NCBI GenBank assembly: GCA_015478855.1
Contig: JADMKJ010000119.1
Span: forward strand, 1-64,000
Length of the DNA stretch: 64,000 bases
Direction of reading: 5' to 3'
DNA from: Proteiniphilum sp.
GTDB lineage: Bacteria > Bacteroidota > Bacteroidia > Bacteroidales > Dysgonomonadaceae
In this document: in pieces, positions 30,301 through 39,054 of the stretch
Position numbering within the stretch: the stretch's first letter is position 1
How the letters are laid out: every line of letters begins with the position of its first letter
Program-made: the position numbers and the translations under genes
Notes under the pieces: generated by a model
Told to the model about the DNA's origin: nothing
The model's input: only the letters and a program-made list of their open reading frames with translations
Database searches by the model: none

Positions 30301-30770
30301 TAGCGGTTGTCATAGGTAATATAAGGTTGACTCATATCCACCCAATAACCCATCTTCCGGGTGAGATCCTCCCACTCTCTGGTATACTTCATCACCTCTG
30401 TACGACAGGCTGCATTGTACTCCTCAACGCTTATTTTTTTACCAATATCTTCTTTCGTGATCCCCAATGTCTTCTCCACTCCCAGTTCTACCGGTAACCC
30501 GTGGGTATCCCATCCTGCTTTCCTGTTAACCAGAAAACCTTTCATGGTTTTGTAACGACAGAAAATGTCTTTTATGGAACGTGCAATCACATGATGAATG
30601 CCCGGCATTCCGTTTGCCGAGGGAGGTCCTTCATAAAACACAAACGGGGGATTTCCTTCGCGCGATTCCAGGCTTTTATTGAAAACGTCCTTTTCATCCC
30701 ACACCTTCAACATTTCTTTGTTTACCTCTGAGAGATTCAACTGATTGTATTCCGGAAATTTTTTACTCAT
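27354..30770 (-). CDS. ileS: Isoleucyl-tRNA synthetase
   Basis: Class I motifs PSANGMPGIHH and KMSKRLGN; start MSKKFPEYNQL at 30770 sits just below a TACCTTTG promoter element. Confidence 0.96.
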   Translation of the reverse strand: MSKKFPEYNQLNLSEVNKEMLKVWDEKDVFNKSLESREGNPPFVFYEGPPSANGMPGIHHVIARSIKDIFCRYKTMKGFLVNRKAGWDTHGLPVELGVEKTLGITKEDIGKKISVEEYNAACRTEVMKYTREWEDLTRKMGYWVDMSQPYITYDNRYIETLWYLLKELYNNGYMYKGYTIQPYSPAAGTGLSTHELNQPGCYRDVKDTTCTAQFLIKEPLPEWSAFGEPFFLAWTTTPWTLPSNMLLAVGKNIDYIAVQTYNQYTGKPITVILAKNLLHLYFNTKNESLSLDEYKPGDKNIPYRVLDKMWKGTELAGIRYEQLIPWVNVTDRAFKVVTGDFVTTEDGTGIVHIAPTFGADDAKVGKENDVPGLTLTDTEGIDRPMVDLTGKFYSLNELDPQFVQNNVNVALYTAFAGRYVKNAYDDSLTDDDTTLDVDLSVMLKQQNRAFRIEKHVHSYPHCWRTDKPVLYYPLDSWFIRTTACREKMIELNNTINWKPQSTGTGRFGKWLENLQDWNLSRSRYWGTPLPIWRSEDGKEEKCIGSVKELQDELQKALDAGMMTELPWKELHLQDYKALAYDQIDLHRPYVDQIVLVSDSGKAMYRETDLIDVWFDSGAMPFAQVFYPHNGEEEFQKVFPADFIAEGVDQTRGWFYTLHAIASMVKGSVAFKNVISNGLVLDKNGNKMSKRLGNAVDPFETIEKHGSDPLRWYMITNAAPWDNLKFDIEGVEEARRKFFGTLYNTYSFFVLYANVDDFRNQYPQIAIDERPEIDRWIISLLNTLVEEVELGYSTYEPTKAGRAISDFVSDNLSNWFVRLNRKRFWGGEMTDDKLSAYQTLYQCLVTVAKLMAPIAPFYADRLYLDLTATTGSEHFESVHLADFPVADASLIDKQLEEQMYLAQTASSIVLALRRKVNIKVRQPLSKIMIPMVDEAQKRNIQAIETLILNEVNVKELKFVDSANEMLVKRVKPDFKKLGPRYGKIMKQLALRIQGMEKSEIIELEKSGSVMLSVDGQEALITTDDVEILSEDIPGWLVGNEGRLTVALDITLSDVLQKEGVARELVNRIQNLRKAKNFDITDRITIKLSSSPAFDAAITDNSGYIKNQVLADEIIIVNEQQENVIEIDDQSLTISINKNN

Positions 30771-30803
30771 TACCAATGAAATTATACTACAAAAATTAGG
30801 ATG

Positions 30804-30811
30804 CAAAGGTA
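30804..30811 (-). promoter_or_regulatory. TACCTTTG -7 element upstream of ileS
   Basis: TAnnTTTG; lies within the longer 27354..30833 ORF so supports start 30770. Confidence 0.5.
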
Positions 30812-30900
30812 GTAATAAAATAAGAAATGACAATTGTAATTGCTGCCACCTTTATTCTGTAAATATTACCGATATGTTTGCATTTAAGCGGTTAAAAAGG

Positions 30901-30908
30901 TAATTTTG
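30901..30908 (+). promoter_or_regulatory. TAATTTTG -7 element upstream of the EEP cluster
   Basis: TAnnTTTG about 47 nt before ATG 30955. Confidence 0.4.
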
Positions 30909-30954
30909 CAGTGACAATCTACATTTCACAATGGTAAAATTTAGCTAAATCAAG

Positions 30955-31881
30955 ATGGGTGGAAAAAATTTGAATCGGGGCCTATTGATCATATTATTGA
31001 TCATTTTCTATAGTTGCTCTTCAACACATGAACTGACAGTTGCTTCGTATAATGTACGCTATGATAATAAAAACGATGCAAAAGAGGGCAACGGATGGAA
31101 GAACAGATATCCGGTCATTACACAGATCATTCTTTATAATGATATCGAAATATTCGGGGCACAGGAAGTATTGCATCACATGTTGGACGACATGCTCGAT
31201 CAACTTCCCGGATACAGTTATATAGGCGTGGGACGGGATGACGGTATTAATAAAGGGGAATATGCCCCTGTCTTTTATAAGAGCGCCCGTTTCGAGTTGC
31301 TTCACTCAGGGAATTTCTGGCTGTCTGAAAACACCGAATACCCCAATAAAGGATGGGACGCAGCACTTCCCCGCATCTGCACATGGGGAGAGTTTAAAGA
31401 CAGGAAGAGCAACCTGCGATTCTATTTTTTCAATCTTCACATGGATCATGTGGGTGTGATTGCCCGTGATGAGAGTTCAAAACTCGTGCTGAAAAAAATT
31501 GAAGAGATGTGCGGTAATGATCCGGTGATACTTGCCGGTGATTTTAATGTAGATCAGACGAACAACAACTACCACATTCTCGCTAGTTCGGATATAGTGA
31601 ATGACGCTTACGAAGCTGCACAGTTCCGTTTCGCCCTGAACGGCACATTTAATGCTTTCAACCCTGACCTGAAAACAGATAGCCGTATCGACCACCTTTT
31701 TGTCTCACCCTTCTTCAAGGTTGAGAAATATGGCGTACTTACCGATACTTATCATACACAGGTTAACGACAGTATCATCAGGAGTAGTAATTTCCCGAAA
31801 GAGGTGAGCCTGATGGATTACATCGCACGTACCCCATCAGATCACTTTCCGGTGAAAGTGAATCTGACATTCCGTAAATGA
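30955..31881 (+). CDS. Endonuclease/exonuclease/phosphatase family lipoprotein (paralog 1)
   Basis: Lipobox-like YSC; ASYNVRYD, GAQEV, AGDFNVD, RIDHLF, SDHFPV. Confidence 0.9.
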   Translation: MGGKNLNRGLLIILLIIFYSCSSTHELTVASYNVRYDNKNDAKEGNGWKNRYPVITQIILYNDIEIFGAQEVLHHMLDDMLDQLPGYSYIGVGRDDGINKGEYAPVFYKSARFELLHSGNFWLSENTEYPNKGWDAALPRICTWGEFKDRKSNLRFYFFNLHMDHVGVIARDESSKLVLKKIEEMCGNDPVILAGDFNVDQTNNNYHILASSDIVNDAYEAAQFRFALNGTFNAFNPDLKTDSRIDHLFVSPFFKVEKYGVLTDTYHTQVNDSIIRSSNFPKEVSLMDYIARTPSDHFPVKVNLTFRK

Positions 31882-32037
31882 CACTTCCACCGGTTGTTCT
31901 TAAGTGGAAGGATAAGCAGGCTCCTTATGATACATTTGAATGTGAACTTTTCGATATGTGAATAGAGTGACAACGCTTCTGTCGACAAGAGTGAACGCAG
32001 GAAAAGTCTTATAAAATTGAAGTAATAATTTAATCAT

Positions 32038-32835
32038 ATGAACATCAGTAGAACTTTTATATATCTGTTCACTATACTCCTCTCAGGGAGTCTTTTGAGT
32101 TGCTACAACTCCGCCAGCGACGCAAAAAAAGATGACAACAACAGGTTGAAGATTCTCACTTATAATGTGCGTAATGGGCGTGGCATGGATGATGTCACCA
32201 ACTACGACAGGGTGGCAGACGTGATCAACCGGATCGATGCCGACGCTGTAGCGATTCAGGAGCTCGACAGTGCCACGGAGAGAAGCAACGGTGTGGTTGT
32301 ACTGGATGAACTGGCCGGGAGAACGGGGATGTACGCCTCTTATAACAAATCGATTGATTATAAGGGAGGGGCCTATGGCGTGGGCATACTCACCAAAGAG
32401 AAGCCACTACGGAAAGAGGCCATACCTCTCCCCGGCAGTGAAGAACAGCGGAGCTTATTGCTGGTGGAACTACAGGATTATATTATCTGCAGCACCCACT
32501 GGTCACTCAATCAGTCTGACAGGGTGGCATCGGTAGATGTCATCAACAGCTGGCTCAAAGATCATACATCAAAGCCGCTCATTCTGGCAGGTGATCTCAA
32601 CGCTGTACCTGCGTCGGAGGAGATTCAGAGACTGTCTGAAGCATGGACCATTCTAAATGATATAACTCAACCAACCATTCCGGTGAACAACCCCAACAGA
32701 TGCATTGATTATCTGCTCTTCAAGAACAACCCGCAATTTGAAGTGAATCTCCATGAGTCCACAGTAGAGAGTGAGCCAATGGCTTCCGATCATTTGCCGG
32801 TATGGGTGTCAATAACGATTAAAAAAAACAGATAA
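32038..32835 (+). CDS. Endonuclease/exonuclease/phosphatase family lipoprotein (paralog 2)
   Basis: Lipobox LLSC; TYNVRNGRG, AIQELD, AGDLNAVP, CIDYLL, ASDHLPV. Confidence 0.9.
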   Translation: MNISRTFIYLFTILLSGSLLSCYNSASDAKKDDNNRLKILTYNVRNGRGMDDVTNYDRVADVINRIDADAVAIQELDSATERSNGVVVLDELAGRTGMYASYNKSIDYKGGAYGVGILTKEKPLRKEAIPLPGSEEQRSLLLVELQDYIICSTHWSLNQSDRVASVDVINSWLKDHTSKPLILAGDLNAVPASEEIQRLSEAWTILNDITQPTIPVNNPNRCIDYLLFKNNPQFEVNLHESTVESEPMASDHLPVWVSITIKKNR

Positions 32836-32839
32836 CTTT

Positions 32840-33691
32840 ATGAAGACTTTATTCACATGGTGCTGCCTTTTGATGCTCACTGCCTCAACACTGTTTGCCC
32901 AAAGCAGAAAAGAGATCACGCTCAACATCTCTTCGTTCAACCTGAGATTGGATACAAACAGCGATGGCGAGAATGCCTGGCCAAACAGAAAAGAGATGGT
33001 GAAAGGGTTGATCCGTTTTCATGAACTGGATATTATTGGTACCCAGGAGGGTTTTAAACATCAACTGGATGCTATTCTTGAGATGGGAAATTACACTTAT
33101 GTGGGTGGCGGTCGTGATGATGGGAAGGATGCCGGTGAGCACTCAGCCATCATCTACAATAAAAAGAGGTTTGAGGTTGTCGACAATGGTGATTTCTGGT
33201 TCTCTGAAACACCCGATGTGCCGGGAAAAGGATGGGATGCAACCTGTTGTAATCGAATATGCTCATGGGCAAAGTTCAGGGAGAAAAGATCGGGGAAAAC
33301 ATTCTTCGTATTCAATGCTCACTACGATCACCAGGGGAAGGAGGCACGGAGAAATTCTTCACTGTTGCTGTTGGATAAAATTAAAAAGATAGCAGGTAGT
33401 AGTAGGGTTATTGCTACCGGCGACTTCAATGCGTTGCCCGATTCGGAGCCCATACAAATCATCTACGACTCGGGATTGCTACAAGACTCCTATCTTGAAA
33501 CCAGGATTCCACCTTACGGTACAGTTGGCACATTTAACGCTTTTCAATCAGATGCTCTGATGATAGATCGTATCGATTATATCTGGGTGACGCCCGATAT
33601 AACCGTGAAAAAATATGGCGTGTTGAACGATATGCCTTACGGCCGTTTTCCATCAGACCATTTCCCTGTGATGATTAAAGCAAAACTTTAA
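32840..33691 (+). CDS. Endonuclease/exonuclease/phosphatase family protein, secreted (paralog 3)
   Basis: Signal peptide to LFAQ; SFNLRLD, GTQEG, NAHYDHQG, TGDFNALPDS, RIDYIWV, PSDHFPV. Confidence 0.9.
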   Translation: MKTLFTWCCLLMLTASTLFAQSRKEITLNISSFNLRLDTNSDGENAWPNRKEMVKGLIRFHELDIIGTQEGFKHQLDAILEMGNYTYVGGGRDDGKDAGEHSAIIYNKKRFEVVDNGDFWFSETPDVPGKGWDATCCNRICSWAKFREKRSGKTFFVFNAHYDHQGKEARRNSSLLLLDKIKKIAGSSRVIATGDFNALPDSEPIQIIYDSGLLQDSYLETRIPPYGTVGTFNAFQSDALMIDRIDYIWVTPDITVKKYGVLNDMPYGRFPSDHFPVMIKAKL

Positions 33692-33741
33692 AAGACTGAA
33701 TCACTTCTGTCAGCATTCAGCTGGCTGCAGACACCCTTAAA

Positions 33742-33777
33742 AAAATATGCCGGATCAATGATGACCCGGCATATTTT
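33742..33777. terminator. Bidirectional intrinsic terminator between EEP cluster and aminotransferase
   Basis: 12-bp stem AAAATATGCCGG/CCGGCATATTTT between convergent genes. Confidence 0.75.
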
Positions 33778-33792
33778 GTTGTACCATATCAC

Positions 33793-34986
33793 TTAGATGA
33801 GTTTTTCCAGCGCTGCTGCAATTCTTGCAATTGCTTTTGTGATGTTTTCATCGGAGGTGGCATAGGAGATGCGGATGCAGCCGGGCGCACCGAAAGCATC
33901 ACCCCCCACGCAGGCCACATGTGCTACTTCAAGAAGATACATCGCTAAATCGGTCGCCGTGTTTATCTTTTTCCCATTGTATGATTTCCCCAGATAACCT
34001 GCACACTCGGGGAAGATATAAAATGCACCCATGGGGTTATTCACTTTCAACCCGGGGATCTGACCCAGCAGATTTACAATAAGATCTCTTCGCCTTTCAA
34101 ATGCTTCTCTCATCTCAGTCACACAGGATTGATCACCTGTATATGCAGCCACGGCAGCTTTCTGAGAAATTGATGAGGGCCCTGAGGTATATTGTCCCTG
34201 CAACATGCTGCAGGCAGAGGCAATCCATTGCGGTGCAGCAATCCAGCCTATACGCCACCCTGTCATCGCATATCCTTTAGAAACACCGTTCACCACAATC
34301 ACCCGGTCACGGATGTTGTCAAACTGAGCCATCGACTCATGTTTACCAATATAGTTGATATGCTCATAAATCTCATCAGCAACAACATATACATTTTTAT
34401 GCTTCTCCAGCACATCGGCCAACGCCTGCAGTTCATCCCGGGTATAGACACTTCCTGTAGGATTCGATGGTGAACAGAGTATCAATGCTTTCGTCCTTGG
34501 TGTGATAGCATCTTCAAGTTGTTGTGGTGTAATCTTAAACTCTTTCTCAATACCTGCATAAATAAAAACAGATCTTCCTTCCGCCAGCTTAACCATCTCC
34601 GGATAACTAACCCAGTACGGTGCAGGAATGATCACCTCCTCATCTTTGTCCACTATGGAAAGAATAACATTGCAAAGCGATTGTTTGGCCCCACCTGAAA
34701 CCACAATCTGTGCCGGGGTATATTCAAGATCATTTTCATTTTTCAACTTCTCGCAGACTGCTTTCTTCAAATCAGGGAAACCGGCTACAGGAGAATAGAA
34801 CGAGAAATTATCGTCGATCGCTTGTTTAGCTGCCTCCTTTATATGTACCGGTGTGGTGAAATCAGGTTCACCCACACTCATATTAATCACGTCAATACCC
34901 TGGGCTTTCAGTTCATTGCTTTTCTGTGCCATCGCAAACGTTTCAGAGGGCGATAAGGCGGTTAATCGGGCAGATAATAATTCCAT
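33793..34986 (-). CDS. Aspartate/aromatic aminotransferase (class I/II PLP-dependent)
   Basis: SPSNPTGSVY, PLP-Lys region VVNGVSKGYAMTGWRIGW, C-terminal RISYATSDE; start refined to MELLSARL. Confidence 0.92.
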   Translation of the reverse strand: MELLSARLTALSPSETFAMAQKSNELKAQGIDVINMSVGEPDFTTPVHIKEAAKQAIDDNFSFYSPVAGFPDLKKAVCEKLKNENDLEYTPAQIVVSGGAKQSLCNVILSIVDKDEEVIIPAPYWVSYPEMVKLAEGRSVFIYAGIEKEFKITPQQLEDAITPRTKALILCSPSNPTGSVYTRDELQALADVLEKHKNVYVVADEIYEHINYIGKHESMAQFDNIRDRVIVVNGVSKGYAMTGWRIGWIAAPQWIASACSMLQGQYTSGPSSISQKAAVAAYTGDQSCVTEMREAFERRRDLIVNLLGQIPGLKVNNPMGAFYIFPECAGYLGKSYNGKKINTATDLAMYLLEVAHVACVGGDAFGAPGCIRISYATSDENITKAIARIAAALEKLI

Positions 34987-35046
34987 AGATATAATTTTCA
35001 AAAAATTTGTCGAATTGATGATTTGCATTTTGCAATAAAATCACTG

Positions 35047-35054
35047 CAAAGATA
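35047..35054 (-). promoter_or_regulatory. TATCTTTG -7 element upstream of the aminotransferase
   Basis: Exact match about 60 nt before start 34986. Confidence 0.5.
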
Positions 35055-35125
35055 TATAAAAAACATATTTCAGAGCACTTCTCAATGAGAAACAGTCAAC
35101 ATTTTGCATAATTTACTTACATAAA

Positions 35126-35150
35126 ATAAAAAAGCTACCGGTAAGGCAGC
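35126..35150 (-). terminator. Intrinsic terminator of a small untracked transcription unit
   Basis: GCTGCC-TTACC-GGTAGC hairpin followed by TTTTTT on minus strand. Confidence 0.6.
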
Positions 35151-35239
35151 CTCGATATATAATAAATAAGTAATTTTCTACAGTAAAGCATCCGTGATCC
35201 CATTCAGATCACTCAGCTTTTGACATGAAGTCCGAATTC

Positions 35240-35389
35240 TCAGCTTGCAAAACGATGCAAACTTGTTTTCAACACTCTGAGTCGGTTCATTCGGTTCACA
35301 AGATAGGTGACAGACCCCTTTGAGATATTCTTCTCCAGATATTTTATCTGTGCAAGAATCTCATTGCTTGTCTTGGTTTTGACATCCAT
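35240..35389 (-). CDS. Candidate 49-aa small protein MDVKTKTSNEILAQIKYLEKNISKGSVTYLVNRMNRLRVLKTSLHRFAS
   Basis: Below the ORF-track size limit; flanked by a TATCTTTG promoter (35504-35511) and terminator (35126-35150); coding-like -1 frame continues downstream. Confidence 0.4.
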   Translation of the reverse strand: MDVKTKTSNEILAQIKYLEKNISKGSVTYLVNRMNRLRVLKTSLHRFAS

Positions 35390-35503
35390 AATTATCAGTT
35401 TTAAATTGTTATGATTATCGGCAGCCGTCGGTAAGAATCTCTTTTAGTCTTTTAATGATAACCTAAAATGATTTAAATAACTCGCTTGCCATATTAATCA
35501 CCA

Positions 35504-35511
35504 CAAAGATA
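35504..35511 (-). promoter_or_regulatory. TATCTTTG -7 element of the small transcription unit
   Basis: Exact TAnnTTTG match on minus strand. Confidence 0.45.
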
Positions 35512-35612
35512 CAACAAAAAACATGTTATACAACATATTTCTGATAGATAATTAAATGGGTTGATAGAGCAATATGATAATGCTGCAGATGAATCAGCCT
35601 GTGCATACAAAG

Positions 35613-35649
35613 CAAAAAAATAGCCACCTGACATACAGTCAGACAGCTA
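35613..35649 (-). terminator. Intrinsic terminator after tRNA-Ser
   Basis: 12-bp stem TAGCTGTCTGAC/GTCAGGTGGCTA (3 G-U pairs) plus 7-T tract on minus strand. Confidence 0.8.
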
Positions 35650-35654
35650 CTTTG

Positions 35655-35741
35655 CGGAAGCGGGGGGATTCGAACCCCCGGTACAGTTACCCGTACGTCA
35701 GTTTAGCAAACTGGTGGTTTCAGCCACTCACCCACACTTCC
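35655..35741 (-). tRNA. tRNA-Ser (anticodon GCU)
   Basis: GGAAGTG/CGCTTCC acceptor, CAGTTTGCTAAACTG anticodon arm, long variable arm, GGTTCGAATCC. Confidence 0.95.
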
Positions 35742-35767
35742 GTTAGGATTTTTGCTGAAATCGGATG

Positions 35768-35775
35768 CAAATATA
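35768..35775 (-). promoter_or_regulatory. TATATTTG -7 element of tRNA-Ser
   Basis: TAnnTTTG about 27 nt upstream of tRNA 5' end. Confidence 0.5.
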
Positions 35776-35829
35776 CAAGATTGTTTTCAACTTGTCAAAG
35801 AAAAAGTCAGATTTTCAAATGAATCTTTC

Positions 35830-35837
35830 TACTTTTG
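35830..35837 (+). promoter_or_regulatory. TACTTTTG -7 element upstream of mltG
   Basis: TAnnTTTG 30 nt before ATG 35867; inside the longer ORF so supports the shorter start. Confidence 0.45.
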
Positions 35838-35866
35838 TGCTGCTTACAAAGGAAATTATTCAACGC

Positions 35867-36910
35867 ATGGTAGAGAAAAAGACAAATAATAAAAGAAAGC
35901 CATTACGATGGATCATCGGTTTTCTGTTGCTATTGATCATTGCCACCGGCATTTATGCCTACAGTGTAATTTTCAGGCCGATTGATTTAGAGGAAACAAT
36001 CTACATTTATATCGATGAGAAGAAGCGTTACGAAGAGGTTGTTCTTCAATTGAAGGAGAAAGATGCACTATCCTCAGAGAAATTGTTCGATATGCTGGCA
36101 CAAAGGATGAATTACCCAAACAGTGTGAAGACCGGCAGGTATGCCATTGAAGAGGGCATGACAATGCCCGATGTAATCCGTCTACTGCGTTCAGGAAATC
36201 AAACACCGGTAAATCTTACCTTTAACAATATCCGCTCAAAAGAAAACCTGGCAGGACGAATCTCTCAACAATTGATGCTTGATAGTCTTTCATTGCTGAA
36301 CCTTCTCAATGAGCCTTCCAAAGCGAAAGAGTTGGGCCTGAACGAACAGACTATCCTATCGATCTTTATTCCAAATACATACGAGGTATATTGGGATACC
36401 GGCACCGACAACCTGCTCAAACGTATGAAAAAGGAGTATGATGCCTTCTGGAATGAAAATCGTAAGAGCAAAGCAGAAAAAATAGGGCTTACGCCATTGC
36501 AGGTATCAGTACTGGCTTCAATCGTTGAGGAGGAAGCGACATATGCCGATGAATACCCTGTTGTGGCTGGACTCTACCTGAACCGGCTGAAAAAAGGGAT
36601 GCGACTGGAAGCTGACCCGACGGTGAAATTTGCTGTCGGTGATTTTACACTACGCCGTATACTGTACAGTCACCTGGAGGTTGAATCGCCCTACAACACC
36701 TATAAAAACACAGGTTTACCTCCCGGTCCCATCAGGATCCCTTCGATCACCGCCATTGAAGGAACGCTGTCACCCACAACACATCAATATCTGTTTATGT
36801 GTGCGAAAGATGATCTCTCCGGACGTCACAACTTCGCCATCACTCATGCCGAACATGCACGGAATGCAAGAGCATATCAACGGGCCCTTAATGAGAGAGG
36901 GATCTACTAA
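35867..36910 (+). CDS. mltG: Endolytic transglycosylase MltG
   Basis: Single N-terminal TM, SVLASIVEEEATYADEYPVVAGLYLNRLKKGMRLEADPTVKFA, YNTYKNTGLPPGPI. Confidence 0.93.
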   Translation: MVEKKTNNKRKPLRWIIGFLLLLIIATGIYAYSVIFRPIDLEETIYIYIDEKKRYEEVVLQLKEKDALSSEKLFDMLAQRMNYPNSVKTGRYAIEEGMTMPDVIRLLRSGNQTPVNLTFNNIRSKENLAGRISQQLMLDSLSLLNLLNEPSKAKELGLNEQTILSIFIPNTYEVYWDTGTDNLLKRMKKEYDAFWNENRKSKAEKIGLTPLQVSVLASIVEEEATYADEYPVVAGLYLNRLKKGMRLEADPTVKFAVGDFTLRRILYSHLEVESPYNTYKNTGLPPGPIRIPSITAIEGTLSPTTHQYLFMCAKDDLSGRHNFAITHAEHARNARAYQRALNERGIY

Positions 36911-37734
36911 AAAGCGATTTCATCGGGATGGACACCCGTTCTGTGATTCCTGTCGAGCCGGTCAATCTCAACGATCTCATCTGCCGTAAGGCTAAAATCG
37001 AAGAGGGAGAAATTCTCATGCTGCCGTTGCCAGTCGGATGATTTTGGGAGCGGAATAATTTGCTTCTGCAGGTTCCACCGTAGGATGACCTGTGCTGTGG
37101 ACTTTCCTTTTCGTGTCGCTATCTCCTCTATACGTGAATCAGTCAGCAGTGGGATCTTGCTGCTACCCAGGGGACTCCAGGACTCAACCACAATACCCTT
37201 TTCACTGCAGTAATTCTGCAGTTCCTGCATCACCAGAAAGGGATGCAGCTCTACCTGATTGACTGCCGGTATTATCTCCGCCTGTTGCAGCAGTGTTTCG
37301 AGATGATGTATCAGGTGGTTACTCACACCGATAGCTTTCACTCTTCCGCTCTGATAGATCCGCTCCATCTCTTTCCAGGTGGCAGCGATCATCTCCTTCA
37401 CGGGCCAGTGTACAAGATAAAGATCAATATAGCCCACATTGAGACGATGCAAACTATTTTCAAATGCTTTCTCTATGTGATTCTCTTTGATATCGCTACC
37501 CCACAACTTGGTAGTGATGAACAACTCTTCACGTGGAACGTTGCTTTCCCTGATCGCCTTACCAACAGGCTCCTCATTATCATAAAAAGCGGCACTATCG
37601 ATATGACGGTATCCAACCTCTATCGCATGACGAACTGCCCGGTATACCTCTTCATCGTTTCTCCCCAGGTGATAGGTGCCCAGGCCGGGTGAGGGGATTT
37701 CTATCCCGTTGTTAAGCTGAATGGTTTTCATCAT
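36907..37734 (-). CDS. Aldo/keto reductase
   Basis: GYRHIDSAAFYDNEEPVGKAI, YIDLYLVHWP, GVSNH, VNQVELHPF. Confidence 0.93.
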   Translation of the reverse strand: MMKTIQLNNGIEIPSPGLGTYHLGRNDEEVYRAVRHAIEVGYRHIDSAAFYDNEEPVGKAIRESNVPREELFITTKLWGSDIKENHIEKAFENSLHRLNVGYIDLYLVHWPVKEMIAATWKEMERIYQSGRVKAIGVSNHLIHHLETLLQQAEIIPAVNQVELHPFLVMQELQNYCSEKGIVVESWSPLGSSKIPLLTDSRIEEIATRKGKSTAQVILRWNLQKQIIPLPKSSDWQRQHENFSLFDFSLTADEIVEIDRLDRNHRTGVHPDEIAF

Positions 37735-38669
37735 TTTTCTTTTAATAAACGCTTTTGCACCAATATTTTATCATTATGAATCTGCTGTACCAGCTTATCC
37801 ATCGTCTCAAATTTCCTGTCGGGCCTGATAAAATCGATAAACTCCACCGTGAGAGACTGGTTGTAAAGATCGGCGTTAAAATCAAAGATATTCACCTCCA
37901 CGCTTATCTCAGGGTCATCATGCAGTGTGGGTCTGGTACCGATATAGAGCATCCCTTCATATAGTACATCCCTCACATGTACCAAAACAGCATAAACACC
38001 TAAGGCCGGAACCACTTTATATCGCTCCCATGACCTGATATTGGCTGTAGGAAACCCTATCGTTCTTCCTACACGATAACCTTCAACAATCTTCCCCGAC
38101 AGCGTATAATTATATGTCAACAGACTGTTCGCCTTTAATATCTCACCCTCTTTTAACAGGGTGCGTATCTTTGTAGAACTTACGTTCTCACCATCCATCT
38201 GCCATTCTGAAGCCTCAACCACCTGCATGCCCATTTCCGAGCCATATTTTTCATACTCACGGTAACTCTCCTCGCGGTTATATCCAAAACGATTATCATA
38301 ACCAATAAAAAGTGTATCTACACCGATCTTCTTTTTCAGCACCTTTTGCATAAACTCTTTGGCTGACAAAAGAGAAAGATCATGAGTGAAAGGCAGGGTA
38401 ATGCAGAAATCGATCTGCGTAGTAGCCAATTGTTCCAGCTTCTCTTCATAACCACATAACAGAGCAGGTTGATAATCTTTTTGCAGCACTTTACGCGGAT
38501 GTACCGGAAAAGTAATAATTGCAGAGGGCAGGTTGAGTCGTTTAGCCTCTTCTTTAATTTGTTTAATAAGATAGCGGTGTCCAATATGCACTCCATCAAA
38601 AAAACCGACAGATGCGACAAAAGAGCCATCCTTTATTATTCTGTTATCCGACAGATCAAAATGTTCCAA
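37731..38669 (-). CDS. ribF: Bifunctional riboflavin kinase/FAD synthetase
   Basis: GFFDGVHIGH, YDNRFGYNREES, GRTIGFPTANI. Confidence 0.93.
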   Translation of the reverse strand: MEHFDLSDNRIIKDGSFVASVGFFDGVHIGHRYLIKQIKEEAKRLNLPSAIITFPVHPRKVLQKDYQPALLCGYEEKLEQLATTQIDFCITLPFTHDLSLLSAKEFMQKVLKKKIGVDTLFIGYDNRFGYNREESYREYEKYGSEMGMQVVEASEWQMDGENVSSTKIRTLLKEGEILKANSLLTYNYTLSGKIVEGYRVGRTIGFPTANIRSWERYKVVPALGVYAVLVHVRDVLYEGMLYIGTRPTLHDDPEISVEVNIFDFNADLYNQSLTVEFIDFIRPDRKFETMDKLVQQIHNDKILVQKRLLKEK

Positions 38670-38888
38670 AATATACTGTTTGTTTAAATATGCATTCTCA
38701 ATAGTTTCTCTGCCCGGTTAAACACCGGATTGCCTCTTTTGGTTTAAAATATGAGATGATGTGCTGCAGATGTTTCGTGACACATACCTGCATGGGATAC
38801 TTTTCATTATCTGCAGACATTTTGCAGGGATTTAAGCAAATATTGAATTAATTACATGAAAAGGTGGTGTTAATTTTTAATAATTCAA

Positions 38889-38896
38889 TATCTTTG
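38889..38896 (+). promoter_or_regulatory. TATCTTTG -7 element upstream of DUF1080 gene
   Basis: Exact match; implies a 5' leader of about 150 nt before ATG 39055. Confidence 0.5.
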
Positions 38897-39054
38897 CACA
38901 TACAATCATGCGCTATCAATACCGGTTATTTCTGGCCGATAACTATAGCAGGGCAAAAAAAATCACTACTCTTTCACAGTCAGTATTTCAAATAAAATAG
39001 AAACGATTGCGAATAAGGGCAAAGGAAAGAATAATTCTTTAAATAATAAAAGGT

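Noticed and set aside
36907-36910. 4-bp overlap of mltG and aldo/keto reductase stop codons
   Set aside because: Ordinary convergent stop overlap (CTAA); not considered notable.
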